Source: Cervus elaphus
Lineage: Eukaryota; Chordata; Mammalia; Artiodactyla; Cervidae
Reading direction: 5' to 3'
NCBI RefSeq assembly: GCF_910594005.1
Contig: NC_057824.1
Location: 26,005,314-26,069,313, forward strand
Length of the DNA: 64,000 nucleotides
Shown here: piece by piece, positions 1-11,944 of the stretch
Layout of the letters: the number at the start of each line of letters is the position of its first letter
Numbering within the stretch: the first letter of the stretch is position 1
Program-made: the position numbers and the translations under genes
The notes under the pieces: model-generated
What the model was told of the DNA's origin: nothing
The model's database searches: none
The model's input: the letters and a program-made list of their open reading frames with translations, nothing else

Positions 1-687
1 TCACAAATAAATGTAAACTTAGAATGCACAGTCATTTCCAAAGGTTCCTTCCATATGTATACTCAATCAACTGCATATGGAAAAGATTTGGGGAAAAAAA
101 TTCTAACATGTTCCAAAAATCAAAATCTGTGGATCTTGGCATTTTGTGGATCTTGGAGTTGGGAAGATCTCCTGGCATATTATAAGTAATCTTGAGATGA
201 CTGAATGTACACTGAAGGACATTTGCAGATTACGTACAAATACTACATCATTTTACATAAGGAACTTGAGAATCCACAGATTTTAGCATCTGAAGTGGGG
301 AAGGGTCCTGGAACTAACCGCCCCATGGATAATGAGCGACAACTATATTTTTAGTATTTTAAGAAGGGGCTGCTTGAAACTCCTTCAAAGATGAGAGCAT
401 GTGAACCAGCTGAGGGAGGGGTCAGAGGCAGCCTCCCTGACTGCGTCATGATGTTAAGGAAGGTGGGGGAGAAGACAAGAATTCTCAGGGGAGTAAAGAG
501 CAGGTGAAAGGCCCTGGGGCAGGGAGGAAGAGTACAACATAGGAGGATCTTAAAAAAGGATGGTGGGCGGGCGCCAGAGAGCATGGAGAAGCACAGCACA
601 GCAGCAGGGACAAATTTCATGGAAGGCGATTTTTCCATGCACTGAGGGTGGGGAGAAGGTTTCAGGATGATTCAAGCGCATAACATT
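1..687. other. Intronic sequence, nothing recognised
   Basis: AT-rich for the first 300 bases, then more GC-rich with purine-rich runs near 440-560. I see no repeat family, exon or RNA gene. The short open frames here have no protein-like composition. Confidence 0.5.
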
Positions 688-786
688 TACTGTGCACTTT
701 ATTTCTAATCTAATGCTACCACTGACGCTCCTTCAGATCTGAAGGAGGTACTGGTCTGTGGTCCAGAGGTTGGGGACCCCTGCGGT
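688..786 (-). mobile_element. hAT-type DNA transposon remnant
   Basis: The right end, 'ttggggacccctg', is the reverse complement of the 'caggggtccccaa' terminus of an old non-autonomous hAT-like mammalian element. It is preceded by 'ctaatgctaccactga', which fits an internal part with a deletion between. Family assignment is from memory and the copy is strongly decayed. Confidence 0.5.
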
Positions 787-1404
787 ACAAGATCAGACGG
801 TGGATGTGGGCAGGGTCAGCTCTCTTTGGACCTTATATTGAAATGTTCCGTGTCTGGCATTTCATGATTTTTTTGTATCTTGTTTTTCCCTAAGAGCAAG
901 GGAAGCTACAGAAGTGAATCAGGCAAAATGGTGGCGTGTTCAGGTTGATTCTGGTGGTCATGTGACCTCTATCTGCGGGGGTGGTGTGGTGTACAAGAGG
1001 GAGAGAGAGATGGAGAATAGACTCCTGTGGCCAATGTATCTGCTGTGTCCCTGGTATCCACTCCCCTCCCTCCCCCTCCAACAAAAGCCCGATTTTGTTG
1101 GGGGCAATCACCTGCTGTGCCCAGCTGAAGAGCAATAACCGGTCCACACCGATGAGCACGTTCCTCTTACCTGTTTTCCTAGACTCCCTAGGGTCCATGA
1201 ATGGCCACGGCACCCAGATCTGGCTGATGGGACCTCAGCAGGTTTCTGAGCACTGGGGGGGAGGGGAGGGGAGGGGAGGGGGGTGTGCCAAGGGCAGAGT
1301 CAGAGGGAACCAATAAAAGGGGACCCGCAGGTGGCCAAAACGCCAACTTGAGACCACAAGGCAACAAGCAGGAATTCGAAAGCCAGCGTGCTAAGGATGT
1401 AGTA
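787..1404. other. Intronic sequence with a G-rich tract
   Basis: No family recognised apart from the G-run array at 1255-1283, listed separately. Composition is pyrimidine-rich around 1060-1080. Confidence 0.45.
1255..1283 (+). repeat. (GGGGA)n G-run tract
   Basis: Five runs of four or more guanines separated by single adenines. The + strand meets the usual G-quadruplex pattern (four G-runs with loops of one base). In CPPED1 this is the template strand of intron 2. Confidence 0.8.
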
Positions 1405-1520
1405 TATGGCAACCCACTCCAGTATTTTTGCTGGGAAAATTTCATGGACAGAGGAGCCTGGTGGGCTACAGTCCATGGGGTCACAAAGAGTTGGACACGA
1501 CTGAGCACACACACACACAA
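1405..1520 (+). mobile_element. Bov-A2 SINE, 5'-truncated
   Basis: Only the second half is present: from 'ggcaacccactccag' through 'acagaggagcctggtgg' to 'ggacacgactgagca', ending in a short CA run (1507-1519). The tRNA-like head is missing. Confidence 0.88.
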
Positions 1521-2659
1521 ACAATGCTAGAGTGTGCTTAAAGTTAGAAATACTCTGGGTCCCTGAGGGTACCTGGGCTGCTGAACTGCAGACCCTGTTT
1601 GTTTAGGCTGCCTACACTTGGGTGGCCTAGTAATTGTAGCCAAACACTTTCCTAGGTGATGCATGGCTTTCCTCACCTAATTGAAGGAGAAAAGGCTAAG
1701 GGTCCACACTGATTCAATGTGCTCAATAAGTAATTTGCTTAATGGCTCTAAGGAGCCAGCAACGCGCTAGGTAACATTCCCACTTTTACACCAAGAAAGC
1801 TGCCTGACACAGAAATATAACAAGACCCAATTAAGACAAAACACAACCATAACTTTAGATCAACCAGCCCGATGATAATTAATAGTGGGCATCAGAAAGA
1901 ACTATTCTGCCTCAGAAACGGCAGAGATGCTCAGCACAGTTTCATATCAGATTTTTTTTTAAATGGGTAGAAAAAAATAAAGTCTCCTTTAGAAGCTTTT
2001 CTGTACAATAAGTGAATTGAGACAGACATGTTTACAGGGAGCTACAGAGAATCACACGTGATCAGAGAGAGATGGCAGTTGTTGAGAGTGATAAAGGGAT
2101 GCTATTCACTGTGGGTGTGATTTAAGGCATTAAGCTCAATTCAGAGCAGTTTCTGAAATGAACATGAGTATTTGCTTCCCCTCATTAGGGGAAGAAATTA
2201 GTTTGGCACTACTGATCTCTTTGTAGAAGCACCAGGGGGAATCACTATCAAAAAGCAGGTCGGGTATGTGAAGTTCTCTGAGACAAAATACACTGCATGG
2301 ACTAAAAAAAAAAAAAACAAGCTATCTCCTAGAATTTTATACGAGCACTCAGTTAACTGTGCCGAAGCTTACAATTTCTAGTATAGAATGCCAGTCACTG
2401 TACATGTGCTTACCTCACATCTCTGGTCTAAGTCAACAGGATTCAAAACATGACAGAATAGAGATGTTCTTATAAACATGTGAAGAGAGAAACAGGGAGA
2501 GATGACCAGAACCCTTGTAGAAAACATATCTTAAATAACTACACGTGCCTTTCATGTTACTGAGGTCCATTAATAATGAACCACTACCTACAGAAACATC
2601 ACATGAATAAAAGCAACTGGCTAACCAGATGGCTTGCTGTGTTAGAAATTCAGTGACAA
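1521..2659. other. Unique intronic sequence
   Basis: AT-rich non-repetitive DNA with short A-runs (around 1953, 2305). No exon, RNA gene or transposon was recognised. Confidence 0.5.
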
Positions 2660-3016
2660 GTCTTCGTTCAGCTGGTATAATAAAATGCCACAGTCTGGAT
2701 GGCTCTTAAACCATAGAAATTTATTTCTCATGGTTCTGAAAGCTGGAATTCCAAGATCAGGGTGCCAGCAGGCCAAGGTTCTGGTGAAAAACCTCTTGCA
2801 GGTTGCCAGCTTCTGGCAATGTCCTCACATGGCGGAAAGAAGAGTAGAGAGCTCTCTGGGGGTCTCTTTTATAAGAACGCTAAGCCTAATTATGATGGCT
2901 CCACGCTCATGACCTGATCACTTCCCAAAGGTCCCACCTCCTAACACTATCACTTTAGGGGGTCAGGATTTCAACCTAATAAACTTGGAGGGGACACATT
3001 CAGTCCACAGCAGTAA
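2660..3016 (+). mobile_element. Ancient mammalian interspersed repeat, family unsure
   Basis: The sequence follows a widespread old repeat: 'aaatttatttctcatggttctg', then 'gaattccaagatcagggtgcc', 'tcctcacatggcgga', 'cctcctaacactatcac' and a 'ggggacacattcagtcca' end. I recognise the family by its layout but cannot name it safely. It is about 20-25 percent diverged by eye. Confidence 0.6.
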
Positions 3017-3317
3017 ACAAAGGCAGAAATGTGAAGCATGTTAAATATAGGATTTTAAATTCTCAAAATTAGGAAGGTAGAAAATTTCTAACTTGGGACA
3101 TTAATAGGAACTATAAATGTTCCAAGATGCTAAAAAAAAAAAAGTTATGATTGCTACCTTTAAATAATATGAGAAAATTTATTTCACTAATGGCAAAAAA
3201 TATAAAATGTGCCCACCTGAAAGATTCATAGCTGAATATTTAACCTTCCTCCAAACTACCATAGCACGTTGCCTATTTCTTTCTTATGATATTAATGATC
3301 ATTTACTGAGTGATACA

Positions 3318-3534
3318 GGGCTTTCCTGGTGGCTCAGATGGCAAAGAATCTGCCTGCAATGTGTGAGACCTGGGTTTGATCCCTGGGTTGGGAAAAATCC
3401 TCTGGAGAAGGGAATGGCTACCCACTCTAGTATTCTTGCCTGAAGAATTCCATAGACAGAGAAGCTGGTGGGCTAAAGTCCATGGAGTCCCAGAGTCAGA
3501 CATAACTGAGCAACTAACACTTTCACTTTCAAAT
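3318..3534 (+). mobile_element. Bov-A2 SINE with perfect target-site duplication
   Basis: Full-length copy from 'ctttcctggtggctcag' to 'gagcaactaacac', ending in a 'ttcacttt' tail. The 12-base direct repeat 'agtgatacaggg' flanks it at 3309-3320 and 3535-3546, which marks a clean retroposition event. Confidence 0.95.
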
Positions 3535-3546
3535 AGTGATACAGGG

Positions 3547-4329
3547 TATATGCCCAGAATCAGCTAAAACACCTGAAAGGGAAGGAGCTTAGATGTTTAG
3601 GTGAAGAAACTAATGGTTAAGAGTAGTTAAGAACACTGCCCAATATCTGCCTCTCAGGACTATTCTGATATCAGCAGGAAAAGGACAGTGCCTTGGGTCC
3701 TTAGGACCACCCCTAGGTTGGATGACTCAGCAAGGGTACTCACAGAACTCAGCACCTAGTACTCATGGTGTGACTCATCCCAGCAAACGCACACAGAGCC
3801 AGATCAGCTAAGGGATCAGGTGTGTGTGCGCAGGAAATCAGGCACCAGCTCCCGACAGCCCTCTCCCAGTGACTCACACAGGCCTCCTCCAGCAATGAGA
3901 TGTTACAGCACATGTGACGTGCTGTGTATCAAAAGGCTCATTAGAGGCCCCTCACCCAGGCTTCTCACTGGGAGCTGGTCCTGCAGGAGGCTCTGCCTGG
4001 CACAGACCAACATCCCAGGCTCACAGAAGGAAAGGAGGAAATCTTCTATGTGGTCAGAAAATAAGTGAAAAGATGTTACACCATGTGGTATAAACCACAC
4101 GTTGATGCAGTCCAAGCACAGTGAAGCCTTCTTATCAGGTCTGGGAAGAGTGGGAACCTCACCCTCCGCCCCTCCCCAGAATCCAGGTTCCCAGGCGCCA
4201 GCCAGGGGCCGACTTTGTGAACAGGCCTTTCACACAGGAAGTCTCAGGACTGCTGGGTTGTCTTTTCTGCACAGATAGACTATTCATTAGACAGGGATGG
4301 AGCAACTGGTAATCCCAACTAGAAAAAAA
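3547..4329. other. Intronic sequence, partly L1-like at 4031-4075
   Basis: Mostly unrecognised. A 45-base block at 4031-4075 repeats at 4743-4789, inside the L1 remnant to the right. The region 3800-4000 is GC-richer without a gene. Confidence 0.45.
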
Positions 4330-4840
4330 ATAGAGTAAGACTGGGTCACTGTCCCTGCCACACACAAAAATCAGTTCCAAACAAATTAAAGACCTGAAAT
4401 ATACAAGAACTTTTAAGCCCTTAGGGAAAAAAAAATTAGTAGAATATCTTAACAACTTCAGGGTTGGGCGTTTCTTAACTAAAATAAAACAAAATGCACT
4501 GACCCTATTAAAGGAAACTGACGAACTGGACTACATTAACATTTAAAACTTCCACTCATCAGAAAACAATGTAATTTTATAAACGAAAAGATAATTAAAT
4601 CTAAGGAAAGGTAGCAACAACCAATTTAAGCTGATAAAAGATTAATCTATAAAAGACATATATAAAGAACTATTCCAAGTTACTAGAAAAAGACATATAT
4701 ATCTCAACGGAAAAAAATAGGTTGAGATGAACAGACGATTCAAAAGGAGGAAATCTAACTACGTGGTCAGAAAATATGTGAAAAGATGCTTAACCTTTCC
4801 AGTAATTACAAAAAGGAAATTGAAACCACAATGAGGACTC
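4330..4840 (+). mobile_element. Old L1 fragment (3' part of ORF2 region)
   Basis: Motifs typical of the L1 ORF2 end appear in order: 'caaattaaagacctgaaat', 'gaactggactacatta', 'aaaacttccactcatcag', then 'aattgaaaccacaatgag'. Reading frames are broken by many stops and indels, so it is a dead remnant. Confidence 0.75.
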
Positions 4841-5656
4841 ACTTCTGCTTCCAGCCAAGGAGGAGGAATACATACTAGGTTTACCCTCCCGCCTGGAATG
4901 ATTAAAACACTGGACAAACCACATGACCTGGGGGCATTCAAAACAGTGAACTGGGTCATGGCCGTCAGCGATCATAAGAGACAGGAAGGAAGTGGGGTGA
5001 GCCCTACAACTGCCCAGATACTATGTGGAGAGTTTCCGGGTCATTCTGAGGGGAAGGAGACCCAGACAGAGCCTGACCGTCTTCCTGAGTTAAGAAAATG
5101 GAGCTGGAAGTCCAGGCATCAAGGGAATGAGGGCAGAGAACGAGCAAGGACAGTCACTGACAAAGAACCTCAGAGACTTGCTGAGTGTCTCAACCCCCTG
5201 CCCGCCGCCCCCGGCAAGTCTTTAGTGAGAACTGATCAAGGCAGGCGAGGCAAGTACCCCAGGCCAAGGAAAGAAACTCTTCTAAGGACTAGTGGGGAAC
5301 AGTCCCCAGGGCTCACACAGGGCTGCGAGCAATTCCCATCCAGAGAGGAAAACCTAATTCATGAGCAATCAGGTAGAAGACACTTGAAGAGGTTTGCATT
5401 AGCAGTGGGGGCAAAATTAGTCCCAAACCACACTCTGCACTGGTCCTGCATAACAAACTCACAAGCAAGACTGAAAGAATTAGCTGTTTCCAAAGAACAG
5501 CTGTGTCCGAGAACGCCTCCAAAATATTTACAGGAAGAGAAAGTATCTAGCATCCAACCAGGTAAGATTCACTACATCTGGAATCCAACTAAAAATCACC
5601 AGAATTGCAAAGGAGTAGGAAAACAACACCCAGAGGGAGAAAAGGCAAGCAGTTAA
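4841..5656 (+). mobile_element. Old L1 5'-region-like sequence holding a 252-codon open frame
   Basis: From 'ctgcttccagccaagg' and 'gattaaaacactggacaaa' to 'ccaactaaaaatcacc' this resembles the leader of ancient mammalian L1M/HAL1 elements, and it lies between two other L1 blocks in the same orientation. It holds the longest open frame on the + strand (4898-5656). The translation is rich in Glu, Lys, Pro and Arg, has no domain I recognise, no signal peptide and no membrane segment. I treat it as repeat-derived and not as a gene. Confidence 0.5.
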
Positions 5657-5990
5657 TTGATTAATGGAACAGAACAGAGCAAGAACTGAACATCTTACAT
5701 GTCCAACAACAAAATAATGGATAATGGTAAATTACAGTACACTAGTATGCTGGAATACTCTACAGCGGTGAAGAATAAATGAACTAGGATGATTCATGGG
5801 AATGTGGATGACTCTAACATACAGCTGAATGAGGAAAGCAAGTTGTGGAAGAACATATATAGGATATAATACCGTTTACACAAAGTTTAAAAGCATGTAA
5901 AATAAGCCTATATATTTCTTAGGTATACATACACATACAGCAAAAATATAGACACAATTTTTTGAAATAAAAAAACAGAAAACTCTTAAT
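5657..5990 (+). mobile_element. Old L1 3'-end fragment
   Basis: Shows the familiar order of an L1 tail: 'atgtccaacaacaaaataatgg', 'ctggaatactctacagc', 'gtggatgactctaacat', 'gaggaaagcaag', and a 'caaagtttaaaagcatg' block. It continues the L1 remnant on its left in the same direction. Confidence 0.7.
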
Positions 5991-7520
5991 TTGGGATAGT
6001 GCTTATCTCTCAAGGAGGAGCTGCCAGCTGCCTACCTAATAACCATTCTTTTCTTACTTGCAGAACCTACATTTTGATAGCAGTAAAAATAGTCTCTGTC
6101 AATAACTACAATTTCCAGTACAATTCCAGTATGTCTGGGATGAAGGTCATTGGAGGGGTCTCCCTGAAAAACCCTTTTGCCACTGGCATTTTTCTCCTTC
6201 ATGGAACTAAGATGTGATGGCTGTAGCTCCAGCAGCCATTCTGTAAGCATGGAAACAAGGGCCACTCCCTAAAGACAAAGGAGCACAAAGCTAGAACAGA
6301 CTGGATCCCAGGAATGCCTACCCCAAAACTTCTCAATACGCAAGAAGAAAATAAATATTTTCCCTTTTATTTGGATATTCTGTCACATGTCCTTAATCTC
6401 TAACTGAAACTAGCACACAGGCGGCTTCAACAGCATTGTTAATGTTTTATTTTGTAAGCTGGCTGGTAGATACATGTGTATTCATTATATTAATCTCTAG
6501 GCTATTTTTGGAGTTCTTTATGCTTTTTAGTTTTTCTTAAATACTCAAACATTTAAAACTCTTAGCCCAGTACTTAATCCTCAGCAAGATTTTGAAGACT
6601 CAATGATAAAATGTACAAGAAATGCCTACAGTAGGCAACTCAATAAATAAGCTGAATCAGAAATAAAATGAAAGCTTCCTAAAGTCACCAAGCGAGCAGA
6701 CAGTGGTGCCAGAATTCAAACCCAGTTTTGTCTGATCTCCAGCTCTAAGCAGTTCCCCAAACACCCTAAATTAACGAGTAGATAAACACAACTTTGCCTT
6801 GAAGATAAAAGCTTCTCATAATAAACTAGTTCTGGTTTAGAAAATCAAACACAACAGGACTCGAGCAGAGGTTAAAGTGCTATTTTAAAATGAAAAGCCT
6901 CATTCTTTCTTTAAGAACATCTATTAAAAGAACATCATGTGTTGTAACTGGCAAAAAAAACATCCCTTGGATATTAAAAAGCGTACTTGATGTTAGTTTA
7001 TAACATACACGTGCACCTGAATTGCTGTTTGGGTTTTAATGAGCTGCCATGCTGGATAAGAAACTCTTGTGTTATGTATTACTCGACCACACAAACAGGG
7101 AAGCTTTGTTGAATCTTGACAGCTCCCACTTAATTCTCCCTAACTGCCGTCTGTTCAACCACAGCTGTCTGCAGATTGGTGAGAATAAATCAATTTGTGT
7201 CAGCTTGAGCAGATCAAATTTATTAAACTCTGAAAATCAGTTTCTTGAGGGCTATCTTGGCAGGTAAACAAATGAATAAGCAGAGAGAGATTGTAGGGAA
7301 TGGCATGAAAAATCATCTATATGTTCTATTCTGCCTGGGTGGCAATACCAACTCCAAACTCGCTTGCCTTTCAGATTTACAAGCTGAAGACTGACAGCAA
7401 GATGAAGATTTTTCTAAGCAAATTCCATCTGCCTGAACCATCATAAATTCAGTACAATGTGAGTTTAATTTTTTTCTTATTTTCCTGTTACTTTGTGTAT
7501 GTGAGCTGTGTGCATTAGTG
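5991..7520. other. Unique intronic sequence
   Basis: AT-rich sequence with no recognised repeat. The short open frames at 6000-6270 and 7049-7267 look random in composition. No splice-bounded exon with protein-like content was seen. Confidence 0.5.
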
Positions 7521-7738
7521 AGCTGTTAGTCGGTTAGTCGTGTCTGACTCTTTGCGACACTTTGGACTGAAGCCCACCAGGCTCCTCTGTCCATGGGATT
7601 TTTTAGGCAAGAATACTGGAGCAGGTTGCCATTTCCTCCTTCAGGAGATCTTCCCGACCCAAGGATTGAACCCACATCTCCTGTGTCTCCTGCATTGCAG
7701 GCAGATTCTTTACCCGCTGAGCCATCGGGGAAGTCTCC
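7521..7738 (-). mobile_element. Bov-A2 SINE
   Basis: Read on the minus strand it starts 'gacttccccgatggctcag', passes 'ccactccag'-type middle sequence and ends 'gactaaccgactaac'. Full length, with several transitions at CpG positions. Confidence 0.93.
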
Positions 7739-7789
7739 TATTACTTTATCAACCACCAGAAATATTTCTCTGATTTCTTAACATGTTGT

Positions 7790-8110
7790 TATGGACTGAA
7801 TGTTTGTGTGCCCTGCTAAAGTCCTATGTTGAAATTCTAATCCTTGATGTTATGGAATTAGGAGGTGGGGGAAGGTCTGTGGGAGGTAATTAGATCATAA
7901 AGCAGCAATCTCATGAATGGAATTAGCATCCTGCTAAGAACAGACCCAAGAGAGTGTGCTTCCTCTCTGCTCTCCACCAAGTATGAACTCAAGGAGAAGG
8001 CAGCTATCTGCAAACTGGGAGAAAGGCCCTCACCAGACCGAAGATCAGAAAAATGCAGAAGCAGAGGCACCTGGACAGACAGCCATGGAAAGATCTTCCA
8101 TTAAGCTCTG
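7790..8110 (+). mobile_element. MLT1-type LTR (ERVL-MaLR) remnant
   Basis: The start 'gttatggactgaatgtttg', the block 'cctatgttgaaattctaatcc', 'ggaggtaattagatcat', 'ctcatgaatggaattag' and 'ggccctcaccagacc' follow an MLT1 LTR in order. The 3' third has decayed or is lost. No internal retroviral sequence adjoins it, so it is a solo LTR. Confidence 0.75.
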
Positions 8111-8903
8111 TTTCCCAGCCCCCCAGAGCTGGTCGGTTCCTTCCACTTTCTAGGATGCCTATATTTTAGCCTTTCCTTCAGTCCTCTGAACCACTTCTTA
8201 TTCTTTCTGTTGCTTTTTTTTTTTCCTCTTAAATTAGCCACTGGGTTTCCGGTGCTTGAAATCAAAGAACCCTGGGCAACAAACTCAAACGTCCTCCTCC
8301 CTCGTCTAGGCAGGTATCTTCTGGTAGACGACACCAACCCCATCTGCACATGTGTATGGGGACGACTGCCTACAGCTGAGTCTGCAGTGTGACCGGAGCA
8401 GCTGGCAGTGGCGGGGTGGTGTCAGGAGATAGCTGACTCCGGCTGAGCAGATCATGGGGTCTTTTCTGGGAACCTGAAATTGGGCCTTTTGAGATCGATG
8501 CTTCTCACGGAAGAACTGAGGTGTGAAATACTGTGAAGGTGATCGGGGCTCATCCTGTACGTGCACCCAAAGCAAGAAAGCTGGCTTCCACGGAGCAGAG
8601 GCCAGTTGGGCCCAGGGCTGGCTCAGGTCATGGGCCGATGCCTGTCCTGTCTGTGTCCCCACACCGCCTCGCCTTCCAGGGCCTCAATGCCCTTGCATCC
8701 CATGAACTCCTCCTGAGACCCATTTGCTCCCCACCCCCATCTTCAGTGCTTTCTTTTTTTTCCTCTCAAGCTAGTCTGAACAGACTCCTCTTTCTTGTAA
8801 TAGAATTGCCCTCCTCCACATCCTCATAACCCCCAACTTCTCCAGAAACCCCTGTGCCCACCCCACCACCCTGTCCCCACGACATAGGTTAATTTGAACA
8901 TTG
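8111..8903. other. Unique, moderately GC-rich intronic sequence
   Basis: No repeat or exon was recognised. A T-run at 8214-8224 and pyrimidine-rich stretch at 8720-8770 are the only features. Overlapping open frames on both strands at 8306-8829 reflect base composition. Confidence 0.45.
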
Positions 8904-9252
8904 TGGTTGTCATTCAGTTGCTAAGTCGTGTACAACCCTGCAACCCGAAGGACTGCAGCATGCCAGCATCCCTGTCCTTCACTGTCTCCTGGAGTTTGCT
9001 CAGATTCATGTCCACTGAGTCAGGGATGCCATCCAACCATCTCATCCTCTGTCGTCCCCTTCTCCTTGTAGCTTCAATCTTCCCCAGCATCAGTGTCTTT
9101 TCCAGTGAGTCGGCTTTTCGCATCAGGTGGCTAAAGTATTGGAGCTTCAGCTTCAGTATCAGTCCTTCCAATGAATATTCAGGGTTGATGTCCTTTAGGA
9201 TTGACTGGTTTGATCTCCTTGCAGTCCAAGGGACTCTCAAGAGTCCAGGATC
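8904..9252 (-). mobile_element. BovB (RTE LINE) 3' fragment
   Basis: On the minus strand it encodes the C-terminal part of the BovB reverse transcriptase, still open for 108 codons, with the conserved blocks 'RVPWTARRSNQSILK', 'SLEKTLMLGKIE' and 'RRRGRQRMRWLDGI'. The 5' end is cut just upstream of the RVPW block. This is a 5'-truncated copy. Confidence 0.93.
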
Positions 9253-11532
9253 TATTTTCTAAATCCATGGCGTTTGTGTTTGCTTTGCCTGAATCACATG
9301 CCCTGTGGGAGCCCCTCACCCTCACATGGTTAAAAGTCTGACCTTTGGGATTTCCAACCCTATTTGGTGACTGACACAGGAAAAGAGGAAATGCAGCTGC
9401 TTCTGCAGTGTGGACTGTGGAGAACCTGGGCTAGATGAACCAAAATGGCCAAGAACGAGGCTCTGGGTTACTATAACGTTTATTATGGTCATTTTTTTTT
9501 TTTAAAGGAGGCGACCTCCTTTGTTCTTGACCCCTTTCCTCTCTGGTGTCTGTTCTTTTAGTCTCTGATACTTTATGTGGACAGCTTTGTCAGGCAGAAG
9601 AAAACAAGAGAGATATTTGATCCTCGAATTTCATCTCAATAACAGACAGCCACACCCAGGTACACCGTGCCCTTTGAATTCACCCATTTGAGGTTTCAAA
9701 GCCTCAGTCTGACGACAAATGAAAAAACCAATACTGGTTTTGAAACTTGCTCTGTCTCTAGAACATTTTGACAGGACACTTGCAAGCCAAACCAAAGCCA
9801 GATGAAGCCCTCTTAGTTCAAGGCAGCCGTCACGAGCAACTTCTTGTTGGTTTCGGGGTCGGGGCATAGTTGGGGGAGGGGTCTTCCTCCTATGAGAAGG
9901 TCCCCTACCATGAACAGCAGTCATATGAAATACACTGTTGGAGGAGCACAGTTTTTAAATCTGATCTACACAAATCTGATTAAACAAACCAAGGGCATGG
10001 GTGCACAAGTACATTCTTGGCCGTACAAAAGGCTAAAATGCAGAGACCGTCTTGAGATCTCTGCTGCCTTCTATTTATAAAAATCCAATTTTCACCGGTG
10101 CTTCTCTACTGCCTGACAGAAAGAGGGCAAGAGGGAGAATACCAGCTTTTCTCTGACTTTACCAATAGACCAAATTAAAGAAAGTACTAAAGTGCAGCAG
10201 GAAAAGGTGGGGTCAGACGCTCCATAAAACTCCTGCATGCAGGAAGAGTTGGGGCAGGAGGCGTATTCCACATGAAGGGGAACCAGTCCCTGTCTCTGTC
10301 TCTTTCTGTCTCTCTCCACAGCCTGAGGCAGCAATAGTGGGGTCAAACGGTCCCCAGGGGATGTCTTCTGGCACTGGAATTGCATCATTTTTATGACCAC
10401 CATCACAGTGACCCTTGTGGTTTAACCTCTGAAATTCTCTCAGGGGGACCCTTTTACGAGCACTTCAGTTCGCATCTCTATGTATCTACCAGCTATGCAG
10501 TTAGACCATGTGGTACAATAGGTATAAATACTTTGGACAAGGTTCATAGGCATATAAGTAAAGCTAATTCCTTCTCTGTCGCTTCTTCACATGAAAACGG
10601 GCTAGACACATTCAGCAACTCTGGCAGAAGTGTTTGGGACCATGTGACGGGACTCCCAGGTTAAGGGGCATATTTGAGATGTGCACTGCGGGCTCTGCTG
10701 GGTGCCTCGAAGCAGCACACGTGGGTTCAGACGCAGCCCCTCTGAGGCAGGTTCAATATGTCCACAGGACAGGCAACGGGGAAGGCACGCTGTCCAAGCT
10801 AGAAGTGTGGGCACGGGCAGCTATGGTTGTGAATAGGAGCCCCACGTGGACAGTCTCGAGGGCAAAGGAGTGACCTGCCAGAGGACTGCATCTCACACCC
10901 GCACTCCTGTGCAAACGGCTCCCGGGGAAGCAGCAGCACACATGTCTTTATTTAACAGCGGTTAGTGATTTGCTCGAGAAATGCCAGGAAAGCCAGCCAG
11001 CGACAAGATAAATCAGACAAGAGCAAGCAATCAAAGGGTATTATGGGAAGTTTAGGGTACAGCTTTTAACCCTTGAGATCAAAGTTACAGATCTTGACAA
11101 GGCCACTCTCCCTAGACATGTCCCCAGATGCTCACTCAGATGCTTTTCCTACTGAGGGGTGAAAGTTTACATTAAATGGGTGGATCAACAATTTGCCAGG
11201 TCTCATTTTTGAAATTTTTAGTTACGATGTCCTGAAAAATGTTTTTCTTCACAAATTACCATCTGAGTCTGGCAGAATCTTTTGGTAACACGTCGAGGGT
11301 GACCAACCAGCTTCGTTTGCCCCGAACTGAGGAGTTTTTCAGAATGTGAGACTTTCTGGTGCTCTTAACTGGGATAGTCCACATCAAACCAGGCTGCTTC
11401 CCTGAAACTGGAGCAATACAAAACTGGAAAAGCACCATATTCTCCGTCTGCCTATAAGGTTTGCTCACACCAGAAAGGTATAGGAGGAACTTAACAGGCT
11501 TGAAAATAAAAACTCATAAATAAGTCTTGAGG
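9253..11532. other. Unique intronic sequence
   Basis: Over 2 kb without a recognised repeat. GC content is moderate (10600-10950 is the richest part) and falls to the right. No exon with protein-like content and matching splice sites was found on either strand. Confidence 0.5.
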
Positions 11533-11716
11533 ATATAATGTATAGCATGAAATACATTATTATATATGTATTATACATATATATTATATGTATATTATAT
11601 CACATGTAAGTATATATATTATATTATATATATTATATATAAGTATATTATATATATTATACATGTTATACTATATACATATTATATATAATACATGTAT
11701 TATATACATGTATTAG
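11533..11716. repeat. TA-rich palindromic microsatellite
   Basis: About 180 bases made almost only of 'tatata', 'attatatat' and 'acatgtat' units. Many sub-stretches are their own reverse complement, so single strands can fold into several alternative hairpins. It lies at the left edge of an L1 tail. Confidence 0.85.
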
Positions 11717-11937
11717 TATGACAGTTAATAATGCTGTGTTGCATATTTGAAAGTTGCTGAGAACAGATCTTATAAGTTCTATAAGAAAAAAAATTGTGTA
11801 ATTATGTATGGTGACAGATGTTAACTAGACTTATTATGATGATCATTTCACAGTATATACAAATATCAAATCATTGTGCTGTACACCTAAAACTAATATA
11901 AGATTACACATCAAGTATACCTCAATTAAAAAAAAAA
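11717..11937 (+). mobile_element. L1 3' end with A-tail
   Basis: Ends with 'gctgtacacctaaaactaat' and 'caagtatacctcaatta' followed by an A-run. This is the usual L1MA-type 3' terminus. The TA-rich tract on its left may have grown within the same element. Confidence 0.75.
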
Positions 11938-11944
11938 AGATTCA

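Noticed and set aside
4898..5656. 252-codon + strand open frame, the longest in the + direction
   Set aside because: It lies inside an L1M-like leader flanked by other L1 pieces, has biased low-information composition, no domain, no splice structure and no promoter. A protein search against L1/HAL1 translations would settle it.
11533..11716. Origin of replication or scaffold attachment region
   Set aside because: The TA-rich tract could serve either role, but base composition alone is no evidence.
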